A DNA stretch of 56,803 bases from a virus: positions 1-56,803 of the IMG/VR virus record IMGVR_UViG_3300030060_002906; one strand, 5' to 3'. The notes beneath the pieces are model-generated. The model had not been told where the DNA came from. It ran no database searches and saw only the letters and a program-made list of their open reading frames with translations. Both the position numbers and the translations under genes were made by a program. Shown here one piece after another: positions 15,427-20,502 of the stretch. Positions within the stretch are counted from its first letter, which is position 1, and each line of letters begins with the position of its first letter.

Positions 15427-15918
15427 ATGGTCGCCAAGATACAGTTCCAGCCTCCCTCAACTGAGTTTTTATTAAAACTAGGATACAGATTTTCAAGAAA
15501 TTTATTGACACACACAGACTGCTATGCAGAAAATTATATGTGGAGAGCTGTTGTTGTAAGTGCCCTGGAAGACACTATGATTGACAGAACAGATAGAAAA
15601 TCAGCAACTTTAAAAGTTAAAGCTCATAATTGGATTTTAAGTGAATGTTCTGATTTTGATAGAGTATGTAATTGGGCTATGTTAGATCCTGAATCTGTAT
15701 GCGAAGCTTATACTGGCGCTATAAAACAAAAAAAAATAACTTTTAAAAATAAACATATACAATGGCACAGATATAATACTTTGTTTAAAAAACTACAAAT
15801 GACTTACGATAGTGCAAAAAAAAAGAATATTAAAAAAGAGATGAAGCAAATTAGAAAAGACGCTGTTTTGGGAGCTTGTGTTTTGGTTACAAGTATTTTT
15901 TTAAGTGTGATAACTTAG
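15427..15918 (+). CDS. Conserved phage protein with C-terminal membrane helix
   Basis: A 163-residue protein. The centre KAHNWILSECSDFDRVCNWAM followed by LDPESVCEAY matches a small conserved phage motif (W-x-L/F...DF-x-x-VC-x-x-A-x-LDP-x-x-V) seen in many short phage proteins of unknown role, often near terminase genes. The C-terminus (VLGACVLVTSIFLSVI) is a likely transmembrane helix, which is less usual. A hairpin follows directly after the stop. Confidence 0.65.
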   Translation: MVAKIQFQPPSTEFLLKLGYRFSRNLLTHTDCYAENYMWRAVVVSALEDTMIDRTDRKSATLKVKAHNWILSECSDFDRVCNWAMLDPESVCEAYTGAIKQKKITFKNKHIQWHRYNTLFKKLQMTYDSAKKKNIKKEMKQIRKDAVLGACVLVTSIFLSVIT

Positions 15919-15949
15919 GGTAAGCTGAATGGACCCGACTTACCCTAAG
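15914..15949 (+). terminator. Perfect 11-bp hairpin after the 15427 gene
   Basis: Arms CTTAGGGTAAG (15914-15924) and CTTACCCTAAG (15939-15949) with a 14-base loop; the left arm includes the gene's stop region. There is no T-run, so it may protect the 3' end or mark a factor-dependent stop. Confidence 0.5.
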
Positions 15950-16237
15950 ACTTTAAACGGAGACGAGATTATAAAAATAATCTTAATCTCAAAGTAAAAT
16001 TATGATATTTACAGGATGAAGTCAATGTTTATTATATATGTCTATATACAAACTTTTTTTAAAAAAAGTTGTAAAAAGTGTAAAAGTTTTGGGAAAACAT
16101 GCAAAACATAGACTCACCTTGTATTACAGAGAAAAAGTTTTGGGAAAAAAACAGGAATTTTGCATCTTTTTTAGGAAAACAATGGAGGCGACTATGCAAT
16201 TTTTTTATAAAAAAATTTAACCTATAGAGATATATAC
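15919..16237. other. Non-coding gap before small terminase: hairpins and a palindrome
   Basis: 319 bases without a convincing gene. It contains the hairpin above, TTTAAACGGAG (the leader motif of other genes, here with no ORF behind it), a 7-bp hairpin AGATTAT/ATAATCT (15966-15983), a perfect 20-base palindrome (16051-16070), and a direct repeat AAAGTTTTGGGAAAA (near 16085 and 16134). A 60-codon frame at 16038 lacks a ribosome site. It could be an origin, a packaging site or a decayed gene. Confidence 0.5.
16051..16070. repeat. Perfect 20-base palindrome
   Basis: AACTTTTTTT followed by its exact reverse complement AAAAAAAGTT. It can act as a two-way transcription stop or as an easily melted site. 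Confidence 0.75.
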
Positions 16238-16750
16238 ATGCCACAGAGAAAAAAAATAGTTAGAACACAAAAAGATTTAACAACTAAACAAAAAAACTAC
16301 ATAGATATTTTAGTGAATGATTGGGGTAATATCACAAAGGTAGATGCTTTATTAAAAGCTGGATACAAAAGTAAAAATAAAGATGCTGCTATGGTATTAG
16401 CCAGTAAGCTCACCAACCCAAATTTGAATCCACACGTGTGTAGATACTTAGAGTATAAATTAAGTAAAGAACAAGAGAAATATGAAAAAGACAAATTAAG
16501 AAGATATAAAACTTTTGAAAGATTACGTGATGGAGCTGAACAAAAAGGACAGTACACAGGAGCTATTGCTGCAGAGTTTAGGTCAGGACAGCTTGCAGGA
16601 CAATTTGTGGATAAAAAAGAGGTGACTCATAGTACATTAGAGGGTATGAGTAGGGTAGAATTAGAAAAAAGATTGAAAGAATTAGAGAATAAAATCAATG
16701 ATGGAGCTACGATAATAGATGTCACGCCCTCTAAAAAAAAGACTAACTGA
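16238..16750 (+). CDS. Terminase small subunit
   Basis: A 170-residue protein with the small-terminase layout: LTTKQKNYIDILVNDWGNIT, then a helix-turn-helix with KVDALLKAGYKSKNKDAAMV and ASKLTNPNLNPHVCRYLEY, a helical oligomerisation region and a charged tail. It would recognise phage DNA and hand it to the large subunit at 20503. The two terminase genes are 3.7 kb apart, separated by the nuclease and the repeat-rich island. It overlaps the next gene by 32 bases. Confidence 0.78.
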   Translation: MPQRKKIVRTQKDLTTKQKNYIDILVNDWGNITKVDALLKAGYKSKNKDAAMVLASKLTNPNLNPHVCRYLEYKLSKEQEKYEKDKLRRYKTFERLRDGAEQKGQYTGAIAAEFRSGQLAGQFVDKKEVTHSTLEGMSRVELEKRLKELENKINDGATIIDVTPSKKKTN

Positions 16751-17144
16751 AAAAAAAATTTGGAATAAACTTAACCTGCTTCAGAAAGAGTTACCAGGTG
16801 CTCATTTTACTAAGATTGAAAGTTCTACTATCAACGGAATCCCTGATGTTCATTGCTGTTATCAATCTTGTAGTTTTTGGTTAGAATTGAAAGCAAATCA
16901 AGGTAAGAATTTGAATGTTTCTAAATATCAAATAGCATGGCATTTAAAATACAAAGGAGCTGGTGGACTTTCTTACATCTTGAACTGGCCCCTCATCCAT
17001 GTACCACCAAAACTGTACGAGATTCGTGAGCCCGGAGTTCCCGTTCCCGCAATCGGGATGCCCGTTCCCGTTATCATTATAAATAAAATGCTCTCAGGTG
17101 ATCCTGGCGTTTCCCGCCAGGCGGCCAGCTCCGCGCAGCCCTAG
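16719..17144 (+). CDS. VRR-NUC-like endonuclease with a repeat-encoded tail
   Basis: 141 residues. The core is a PD-(D/E)XK nuclease: Glu34, NGIPDVH (Asp43), FWLELKA (Glu56, Lys58), then KYQIAWHLKYKGAGGLSYIL. Such nucleases may resolve branched DNA before packaging. From about residue 105 (17030 on) the frame runs into GC-rich repeat DNA and encodes PGVPVPAIGMPVPV and a Pro/Ser/Ala tail. This looks like invasion or extension of the 3' end by the repeat, not a conserved domain. The original stop may have been lost. Confidence 0.78.
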   Translation: MSRPLKKRLTEKKIWNKLNLLQKELPGAHFTKIESSTINGIPDVHCCYQSCSFWLELKANQGKNLNVSKYQIAWHLKYKGAGGLSYILNWPLIHVPPKLYEIREPGVPVPAIGMPVPVIIINKMLSGDPGVSRQAASSAQP

Positions 17145-17151
17145 CGGAAAA
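17029..17151. repeat. GC-rich repeat copy R1 (CCCGTT array plus core)
   Basis: CCCGTTCCCG units at 17042-17074, interrupted by a CCCG..CGGG hairpin (17046-17057); then a CCTGGCG/CGCCAGG hairpin (17103-17121); then the core GCGCAGCC (17133-17140) with GCGGAAA (17144-17150). The first half lies inside the nuclease frame. Base composition is far from the surrounding AT-rich DNA. Confidence 0.75.
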
Positions 17152-17159
17152 CTACTGGC

Positions 17160-17195
17160 TTGACATCCTGAAACCCTGTGCTATATTATCCGATA
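17160..17195 (+). promoter_or_regulatory. Sigma70-like promoter followed by TATCCGATA
   Basis: TTGACA (17160-17165), 16 bases, TATATT (17182-17187), with the palindrome TATCCGATA at 17187-17195, here just downstream of the -10. Then TTAAACGGAGGTAAAAATG, the same leader as at 18530. Confidence 0.72.
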
Positions 17196-17211
17196 TTAAA
17201 CGGAGGTAAAA

Positions 17212-17496
17212 ATGAAAATAACTTTAAACAAAAAAAATTTTATCGAGCAGGTGAGACAGCATTACCGCTGGAAGCAGTTCAGCTACGAGGCGTGGGAGCA
17301 AATTTTCGAATGGGAAGATGAGATGGGCTCCGATGTCGAATATGATCCAGTAGCGTTTTGTTGCACATATGCCGAGTACGACTCATTTGAAAAGCTAAAA
17401 GAAGACTATAGCAATATAAATACTTTTGATGATCTAGAGGGCAAGACCTGGGTGGCTAATTTGCCTGAGGGGCGTGTGCTCATTAGGCAGTTTTAA
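17212..17496 (+). CDS. Small acidic phage protein, unknown
   Basis: 94 residues with FSYEAWEQIFEWEDEMGSD, then VEYDPVAFCCTYAEYDSFEK and a C-terminal VANLPEGRVLIRQF. This pattern (F-S-x-x-x-L/W...E-x-D-x-x-A-x-C-C-x-Y-x-E-Y) recurs in many short phage and plasmid proteins of unknown role. It has its own promoter (17160) and a perfect GGAGG ribosome site. Its G+C is higher than that of its neighbours. It could be a host-takeover or anti-defence protein; this is inference from context. Confidence 0.68.
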   Translation: MKITLNKKNFIEQVRQHYRWKQFSYEAWEQIFEWEDEMGSDVEYDPVAFCCTYAEYDSFEKLKEDYSNINTFDDLEGKTWVANLPEGRVLIRQF

Positions 17497-17603
17497 TGTT
17501 TGGGTTTTTTTTAATCATGTTTTTTTTGATTATGATCATGCCTAGAGTTTTAGCAGCTGCTTTAATTATTTTAATGTTTGCGATCGTGGCTCTAATTTTT
17601 TAG
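17496..17603 (+). CDS. 35-residue hydrophobic microprotein
   Basis: The ATG overlaps the previous stop (TAATG). The peptide is almost wholly hydrophobic in two segments (MFGFFLIMFFLIMIM, then VLAAALIILMFAIVALIF) joined by PR, and could form a membrane hairpin. The stop is inside the palindrome 17588-17607. A holin- or toxin-like membrane role is possible but not shown. Confidence 0.5.
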   Translation: MFGFFLIMFFLIMIMPRVLAAALIILMFAIVALIF

Positions 17604-17607
17604 AGCC
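17588..17607 (+). terminator. Hairpin GGCTCTAA-tttt-TTAGAGCC
   Basis: Perfect 8-bp arms (17588-17595 and 17600-17607) with a 4-base loop, covering the end of the microprotein gene. There is no T-tail on the right; the T-run is in the loop. It sits at the boundary with repeat R2. Confidence 0.5.
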
Positions 17608-17692
17608 CGTTGCCCGTTCCCGTTACGTGTAAGATCCGGACGGGTGCGTGGTGACCTGGGCCGCATCCCCGCAGGCGCAGCCGTGCTGGAAA
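17605..17692. repeat. GC-rich repeat copy R2
   Basis: Three CCCGTT units (17606-17611, 17613-17618, 17619-17624), then ACGTGTAAGA (also near 19332 as ACGTGCGAGA), and the core GCGCAGCC (17675-17682) with GCTGGAAA (17685-17692). Bases 17641-17690 are 38/50 G or C by count. No reading frame spans it convincingly. Confidence 0.8.
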
Positions 17693-17714
17693 CATGAAGG
17701 TGTGTTAAAAAGGT

Positions 17715-17742
17715 TTGACTTATCCGATAAATATAGTATTAT
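17715..17742 (+). promoter_or_regulatory. Sigma70-like promoter with TATC-C-GATA palindrome
   Basis: TTGACT (17715-17720), 16-base spacer containing TATCCGATA (17721-17729), TATTAT (17737-17742). Transcription would start near 17749, directly at the left arm of the leader hairpin. Confidence 0.7.
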
Positions 17743-17749
17743 TAATTAT

Positions 17750-17816
17750 GAGAGAGTAACTATGAAAACAAATGTAGCTTTAAAACGTAGTGGACTGTTA
17801 CTCTGGTAACTCTCTC
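17750..17816 (+). promoter_or_regulatory. Attenuator-like leader with two exclusive hairpins
   Basis: GAGAGAGT (17750-17757) can pair with ACTCTCTC (17809-17816), or AGAGTAAC (17753-17760) with GTTACTCT (17797-17804). The two stems share bases and exclude each other. The peptide ORF 17762-17809 lies in the loop, and its last codons form part of the right arms. There is no classical T-run, so control of translation or RNA stability is as likely as termination. Confidence 0.5.
17762..17809 (+). CDS. 15-residue leader peptide (possible)
   Basis: MKTNVALKRSGLLLW, enclosed by the leader hairpins. The bases GAGAGAGTA before the ATG are a passable ribosome site. The C-terminal Leu-Leu-Leu-Trp is a plausible place for a stall. 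Support comes only from the geometry with the hairpins and promoter. Confidence 0.4.
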   Translation: MKTNVALKRSGLLLW

Positions 17817-17838
17817 TCACAAACTAACGGAGAAAAAA

Positions 17839-18042
17839 ATGGACGATTTAACAAAACTTATGCTAATGGACCCCTTGTTTATTCAAGCAATGAAAGACCT
17901 GGAGGACAGAGGCTACATTAAAGTAAAAGGAGAAGAAGGCATCGAGATCATTGACAAAGAAGGACTGCAAAAGTATTACGACAACTTTGGAGTAGCTCCT
18001 GACCATTTCCCAAAGGTAAAAGGAGAGGAGTTAAAGAAGTGA
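17839..18042 (+). CDS. Small acidic protein, unknown
   Basis: 67 residues: DDLTKLMLMDPLFIQAMKDL, then a short strand-rich part with KGEEGIEIIDKEGLQKYYDN. ACGGAG precedes the ATG. It follows the attenuator-like leader, and its stop overlaps the next start (GTGA). No family is recognised. Confidence 0.62.
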   Translation: MDDLTKLMLMDPLFIQAMKDLEDRGYIKVKGEEGIEIIDKEGLQKYYDNFGVAPDHFPKVKGEELKK

Positions 18043-18191
18043 ATATCATTACAAAAAGTGTTGATGAAATACAGAATATTTATCTAAGAGTAATAGAAGA
18101 AATTGAAGATAAAAAAGAAAGAGAAATAATACATTATTTATTTCAAGATTTATCAGACAAGTTACTTGACAATGTAAAAGAAGATTCTTAG
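18039..18191 (+). CDS. 50-residue helical protein, unknown
   Basis: It starts with GTG in a GTGA overlap with the preceding stop and has AGGAGAGGAG upstream. It contains two amphipathic helices (VDEIQNIYLRVIEEIEDKKE and IIHYLFQDLSDKLLDNVKED) with a coiled-coil look. A terminator begins 9 bases after its stop, so 17839-18191 is a two-gene operon. Confidence 0.58.
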   Translation: MNIITKSVDEIQNIYLRVIEEIEDKKEREIIHYLFQDLSDKLLDNVKEDS

Positions 18192-18193
18192 AT

Positions 18194-18295
18194 CCCGTTC
18201 CCGTTACCATTAGGTAACGGGAATTTTTTTTTGCAGGGAAGCTTTGCAGCCCCGCGGGGCCTGGGAGCTGGAAATGAAAGTTCCCGTTCCCGTTC
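18194..18295. repeat. GC-rich repeat copy R3
   Basis: CCCGTT units at 18194-18205 (the second forming a terminator arm), GCAGCC (18246-18251), the perfect palindrome GCCCCGCGGGGC (18249-18260), GCTGGAAA (18267-18274), and again CCCGTT twice (18283-18294). It therefore has hexamer arrays on both sides of one core. Confidence 0.78.
18200..18232 (+). terminator. Rho-independent terminator built from the CCCGTT repeat
   Basis: CCCGTTACC (18200-18208), loop ATTA, GGTAACGGG (18213-18221), then AA and nine T (18224-18232). The 9-bp stem is perfect. It ends the 17839-18191 operon. Confidence 0.9.
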
Positions 18296-18325
18296 ACCAA
18301 GGATTTCCTAGTATTTTTTTTTCAG

Positions 18326-18375
18326 GATGGCTATTTCCGGCCAGGCGCCGGTGCTGGAAAATCCCGTTCCCGTTT
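18326..18375. repeat. GC-rich repeat copy R4
   Basis: GGCCAGGCGCCGGT, then GCTGGAAA (18353-18360), then CCCGTT twice (18363-18374). Core and array are in direct contact here, which supports the view that they form one element. Confidence 0.75.
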
Positions 18376-18406
18376 TCGCAAGACTAAGGTAGGTCTGCGT
18401 TTGAGG

Positions 18407-18424
18407 TTTCCAGCTCGCTGCGCC
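18407..18424 (-). repeat. Inverted repeat-core copy R5
   Basis: On the minus strand it reads GGCGCAGCGAGCTGGAAA, nearly the same as the R2 core on the plus strand. There is no CCCGTT array attached, and the copy is reversed. Confidence 0.65.
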
Positions 18425-18473
18425 AGATCCGCGACATGCCAAAAAAATTTTTGAAAGCAGGTTGATAAATGTC

Positions 18474-18501
18474 TTGTGCTATCCGATATATATAGTATAA
18501 T
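18474..18501 (+). promoter_or_regulatory. Sigma70-like promoter with TATC-C-GATA palindrome
   Basis: TTGTGC (18474-18479), 16-base spacer starting with TATCCGATA (18480-18488), perfect TATAAT (18496-18501). TGTGCTAT is shared with the 17160 promoter. It drives the 18530 gene through the leader TTAAACGGAGGTAAAAATG. Confidence 0.75.
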
Positions 18502-18529
18502 TTAATTTTAAACTTAAACGGAGGTAAAA

Positions 18530-19126
18530 ATGGGATTTGATATTTACGGACTAAATCCAAAATTAAAAAGTGAAAGACCAAAAATAGATTGGAACAATCA
18601 CACAAAAGCAGAAGCAGAACAATATTTTAAAGATGTAGAAAAATTTGAAAAAGAAAATCCAGGTTATTATTTTAGAAATAATGTTTGGTGGTGGCGACCA
18701 TTAGCAGACTTTGTTTTGTGGTTAGCTGATAAAGAGTTTACAACAGACAAGGATAGACAAGGTTGGCACCATAACGGAGGTTATAGAGTTGACGAAAAAA
18801 AAGCCAAAGTTATTGCAGATCTTTTAGAAGCGTCTATAGATGAGGGTATAGCGAAAAGATACCAAGATGCTACAGATGACAAGATGAAAAAAGCTAAAGC
18901 ACATAACAAAGAAATTGAAAAAAAACATAAGGAGTTAAGAAAAATTGTTGAAAGGCATACGGGTAAAAAAGATTTAGTTCCAAACGATTATCCAGAACCA
19001 TTTAACAGTCAATGGAATGATATTCAAAAGCTAACAAACTATGAAGCTCATTATCCTTTTAGTGTGGACAATGTAAAAGACTTCGCCAAATTCTGTCGTG
19101 AATCTGGAGGCTTTGAAATTTGTTAG
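18530..19126 (+). CDS. Conserved hypothetical phage protein (GFDIYG family look)
   Basis: A 198-residue protein. The start MGFDIYGLNPK, then GYYFRNNVWWWRPLADFVLW, GWHHNGGYRV and the C-terminal DFAKFCRESGGFEIC are typical of a conserved protein found in phages and some bacteria with no known function. The middle (residues 105-150) is a lysine-rich helix. It has its own promoter, a perfect GGAGG site and a terminator, so it is a single-gene unit inside the repeat island. Confidence 0.75.
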   Translation: MGFDIYGLNPKLKSERPKIDWNNHTKAEAEQYFKDVEKFEKENPGYYFRNNVWWWRPLADFVLWLADKEFTTDKDRQGWHHNGGYRVDEKKAKVIADLLEASIDEGIAKRYQDATDDKMKKAKAHNKEIEKKHKELRKIVERHTGKKDLVPNDYPEPFNSQWNDIQKLTNYEAHYPFSVDNVKDFAKFCRESGGFEIC

Positions 19127-19145
19127 ATTTGCCACTAATCTTTTT

Positions 19146-19184
19146 AGAGGGATTGCTATACTTAGCAATCTCTCTTTTCTTTTT
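19146..19184 (+). terminator. Rho-independent terminator after the 18530 gene
   Basis: AGAGGGATTGC (19146-19156) and GCAATCTCTCT (19165-19175) form an 11-bp stem with one G-T pair and an 8-base loop, followed by a T-rich tail (19175-19184). Confidence 0.85.
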
Positions 19185-19202
19185 ATACTTCGCTACATAG
19201 TT

Positions 19203-19368
19203 CCCCGTTCCCGTTTCCCATTTCCGTTGCACCAGGTTTTGTGTTCGTGACAGGGGCCGCAGCTGGCCGCGGATCGCACTAGCTGGTGAACGAACTCCCA
19301 TTCCCATTACCATTTCCCATTCCCGTTTCCCGTTACGTGCGAGACTTGTGCCTGCTGGCGCACCAGGG
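19203..19368. repeat. Diverged GC-rich repeat copy R6
   Basis: CCCGTT at 19204-19215, then TTCCCATTTCCG; a GC-rich centre with GGGGCCGCAGCTGGCCGCGG; a second C-tract array TCCCATTCCCATTACC to CCCGTTTCCCGTTACGTG (19296-19338); then GCACCAGG again (19359-19366, as near 19230). The units CCCATT and CCCGTTT show variation of the hexamer. Confidence 0.7.
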
Positions 19369-19423
19369 GATGCGTTTTGTGAGCTTCGGAAGAAAAATTA
19401 AAAAGTTTTTTTATTTTATTTCC

Positions 19424-19452
19424 TTGATTTAACGGATTATAAATATTATATT
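19424..19452 (+). promoter_or_regulatory. Sigma70-like promoter
   Basis: TTGATT (19424-19429), 17 bases, TATATT (19447-19452). There is no TATCCGATA, but AACGGATTAT in the spacer. It drives three genes, 19502-20312. Confidence 0.62.
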
Positions 19453-19501
19453 AATAGTAAGATTAATTCATAAACAAAACTTTAAACGAAAGGAAAAAAC
19501 A

Positions 19502-19825
19502 ATGAAAAATCTTAAATCAAAATTAGAAATAAACATTAATGAAGTTTTAGCAGATATATATGATGCTGATAATAAAAGAAAAGAGTTTGCAGAAAAGTAT
19601 GCAAATCTTAAAAAAATTATTACTCAATATATGGATTCTAAAGGCATTAATGAAATTCATATTAATAAAGAAGGATTTGAAGGTTATGTGCAAAGAACAA
19701 TAACCTATCCTAATAACTTCAATAATAAAAAGTTTAAAGAAGATCATCAGTCTTTATATGAAGAGTATTCATCTAAAGGCAAGAGAGTTTCTTTATTAAC
19801 TGATAACTTAAAAGAGGTAAATTAA
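19502..19825 (+). CDS. Small helical protein, unknown
   Basis: 107 residues, charged and largely helical (KLEININEVLADIYDADNKR), with a central EGFEGYVQRTITYPNNF that may be a strand pair. GAAAGGAAAA precedes the ATG. It is the first gene of a three-gene unit; the next ATG follows its stop directly. No family recognised. Confidence 0.6.
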   Translation: MKNLKSKLEININEVLADIYDADNKRKEFAEKYANLKKIITQYMDSKGINEIHINKEGFEGYVQRTITYPNNFNNKKFKEDHQSLYEEYSSKGKRVSLLTDNLKEVN

Positions 19826-20071
19826 ATGAGTGAATTTAAACCTAAATATGAAGTTAAAAAATTTGGTGTTGATAGTGGTCAATTTGTTATAGTAGATCCT
19901 TGTTATTTATATAGGATTGCTGAAGAGTTTAAATTTGATAGGGATATAGTATCCTTAATTAATAAACTTAAAGTTATCGGTGTAGTAGTTGAAACAGGTG
20001 CAGATGGTGAATACTCTGTGTTAACTACTGAAAGAGGAACTACTATAAAACATGGGGGTTATTATGCCTAA
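19826..20071 (+). CDS. Small phage protein with VDPCYL motif
   Basis: 81 residues. KFGVDSGQFVIVDPCYLYRI near the start and the later DGEYSVLTTERGTT recall a family of short phage and bacterial proteins with SGQ-x-x-I-x-DPCYL and a small beta-rich fold. The function of that family is not known to me. AGAGGT stands before the ATG. It overlaps the next gene by 8 bases. Confidence 0.62.
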   Translation: MSEFKPKYEVKKFGVDSGQFVIVDPCYLYRIAEEFKFDRDIVSLINKLKVIGVVVETGADGEYSVLTTERGTTIKHGGYYA

Positions 20072-20312
20072 CAATGTTTTAGACTTAATCAATAATCAAT
20101 CTATTATTTCTAGTAATTCAAGATTTAATGAATTAAGAAATTCATTAACAGAAGAACAAAGAAAACAGATTAATTATCAATTAGTGTGTAGTGCTATGGA
20201 AAAAGCTATCATAGAAATTTATGCAGAGTATCCTAATAGCAATGTGACAAATGCACTCAAAGAAAAACTAATGGAATATCTTGCAGAATTAGCAGTCATT
20301 ATAGATAGATAG
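20064..20312 (+). CDS. Small helical protein, unknown
   Basis: 82 residues from the ATG that has GGGGGTT 6 bases upstream; the ATG at 20052 is an alternative. It is helical throughout (NELRNSLTEEQRKQINYQLV, LKEKLMEYLAELAVIIDR). It ends the three-gene unit, 9 bases before a strong hairpin. Confidence 0.6.
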   Translation: MPNNVLDLINNQSIISSNSRFNELRNSLTEEQRKQINYQLVCSAMEKAIIEIYAEYPNSNVTNALKEKLMEYLAELAVIIDR

Positions 20313-20321
20313 TCCTTAAAA

Positions 20322-20344
20322 TGTGGGGACTATCTGTCCCCACA
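20322..20344 (+). terminator. GC-rich hairpin TGTGGGGAC/GTCCCCACA
   Basis: Perfect 9-bp arms with a 5-base loop, directly after the last early-region gene and before the late genes. There is no T-tail, so RNA end protection or factor-dependent termination is possible. Confidence 0.6.
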
Positions 20345-20468
20345 GCCCACACGAAACAAGGCTCTATGCCCATTTAAAAGCCGTAGGTTGCCCATTTCAC
20401 GCCCACACAGAGGGAGGCGTACGCAAAAAAATTTTTACTTTACGTGCAAGTTTTTCACGCGTATATAC
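20345..20468. other. Non-coding gap before large terminase with direct repeats
   Basis: GCCCACAC occurs at 20345-20352 and 20401-20408; TGCCCATTT at 20367-20375 and 20389-20397; GCGTACGC (20417-20424) is palindromic; GCAAG..CTTGC flank an AT-rich centre (about 20446-20472). No gene. Such paired repeats beside a terminase gene could be a packaging site or operator. Confidence 0.45.
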
Positions 20469-20496
20469 TTGCGAAACGATATGGGTAGTGTATAAC
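20469..20496 (+). promoter_or_regulatory. Sigma70-like promoter of the late operon, possibly leaderless
   Basis: TTGCGA (20469-20474), 16 bases, TATAAC (20491-20496). The terminase ATG is at 20503, where transcription is expected to begin, and there is no ribosome site. Confidence 0.45.
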
Positions 20497-20502
20497 TAAA
20501 CT

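Larger units (their letters stand above)
18192..18529. other. 338-base gene-free stretch: terminator, repeats R3-R5, promoter
   Basis: It holds the terminator at 18200, repeat copies R3, R4 and the inverted R5, T-runs with CAGG (TTTTTTTTTGCAGG at 18224-18237 and TTTTTTTTTCAGG near 18314-18326) that may mark element borders, and the promoter at 18474. No coding frame is supported. Confidence 0.7.
19127..19501. other. 375-base gene-free stretch: terminator, repeat R6, promoter
   Basis: It contains the terminator at 19146, the diverged GC-rich repeat R6 (19203-19368) and the promoter at 19424 with leader ACTTTAAACGAAAGG. No coding frame is supported. Confidence 0.7.

Noticed and set aside
16038-16220. 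A 60-codon basic ORF in the gap before the small terminase
   Set aside because: No ribosome site, and it runs through an A/T palindrome and direct repeats that create its KVLGK repeats; it looks accidental.
18249-18260. GCCCCGCGGGGC as a restriction or methylation hot spot
   Set aside because: A single palindrome within a GC-rich repeat; nothing else supports a specific function.
17029-19368. CRISPR array made of the CCCGTT repeats
   Set aside because: Units are hexamers without spacers of even size, and no cas genes are present.
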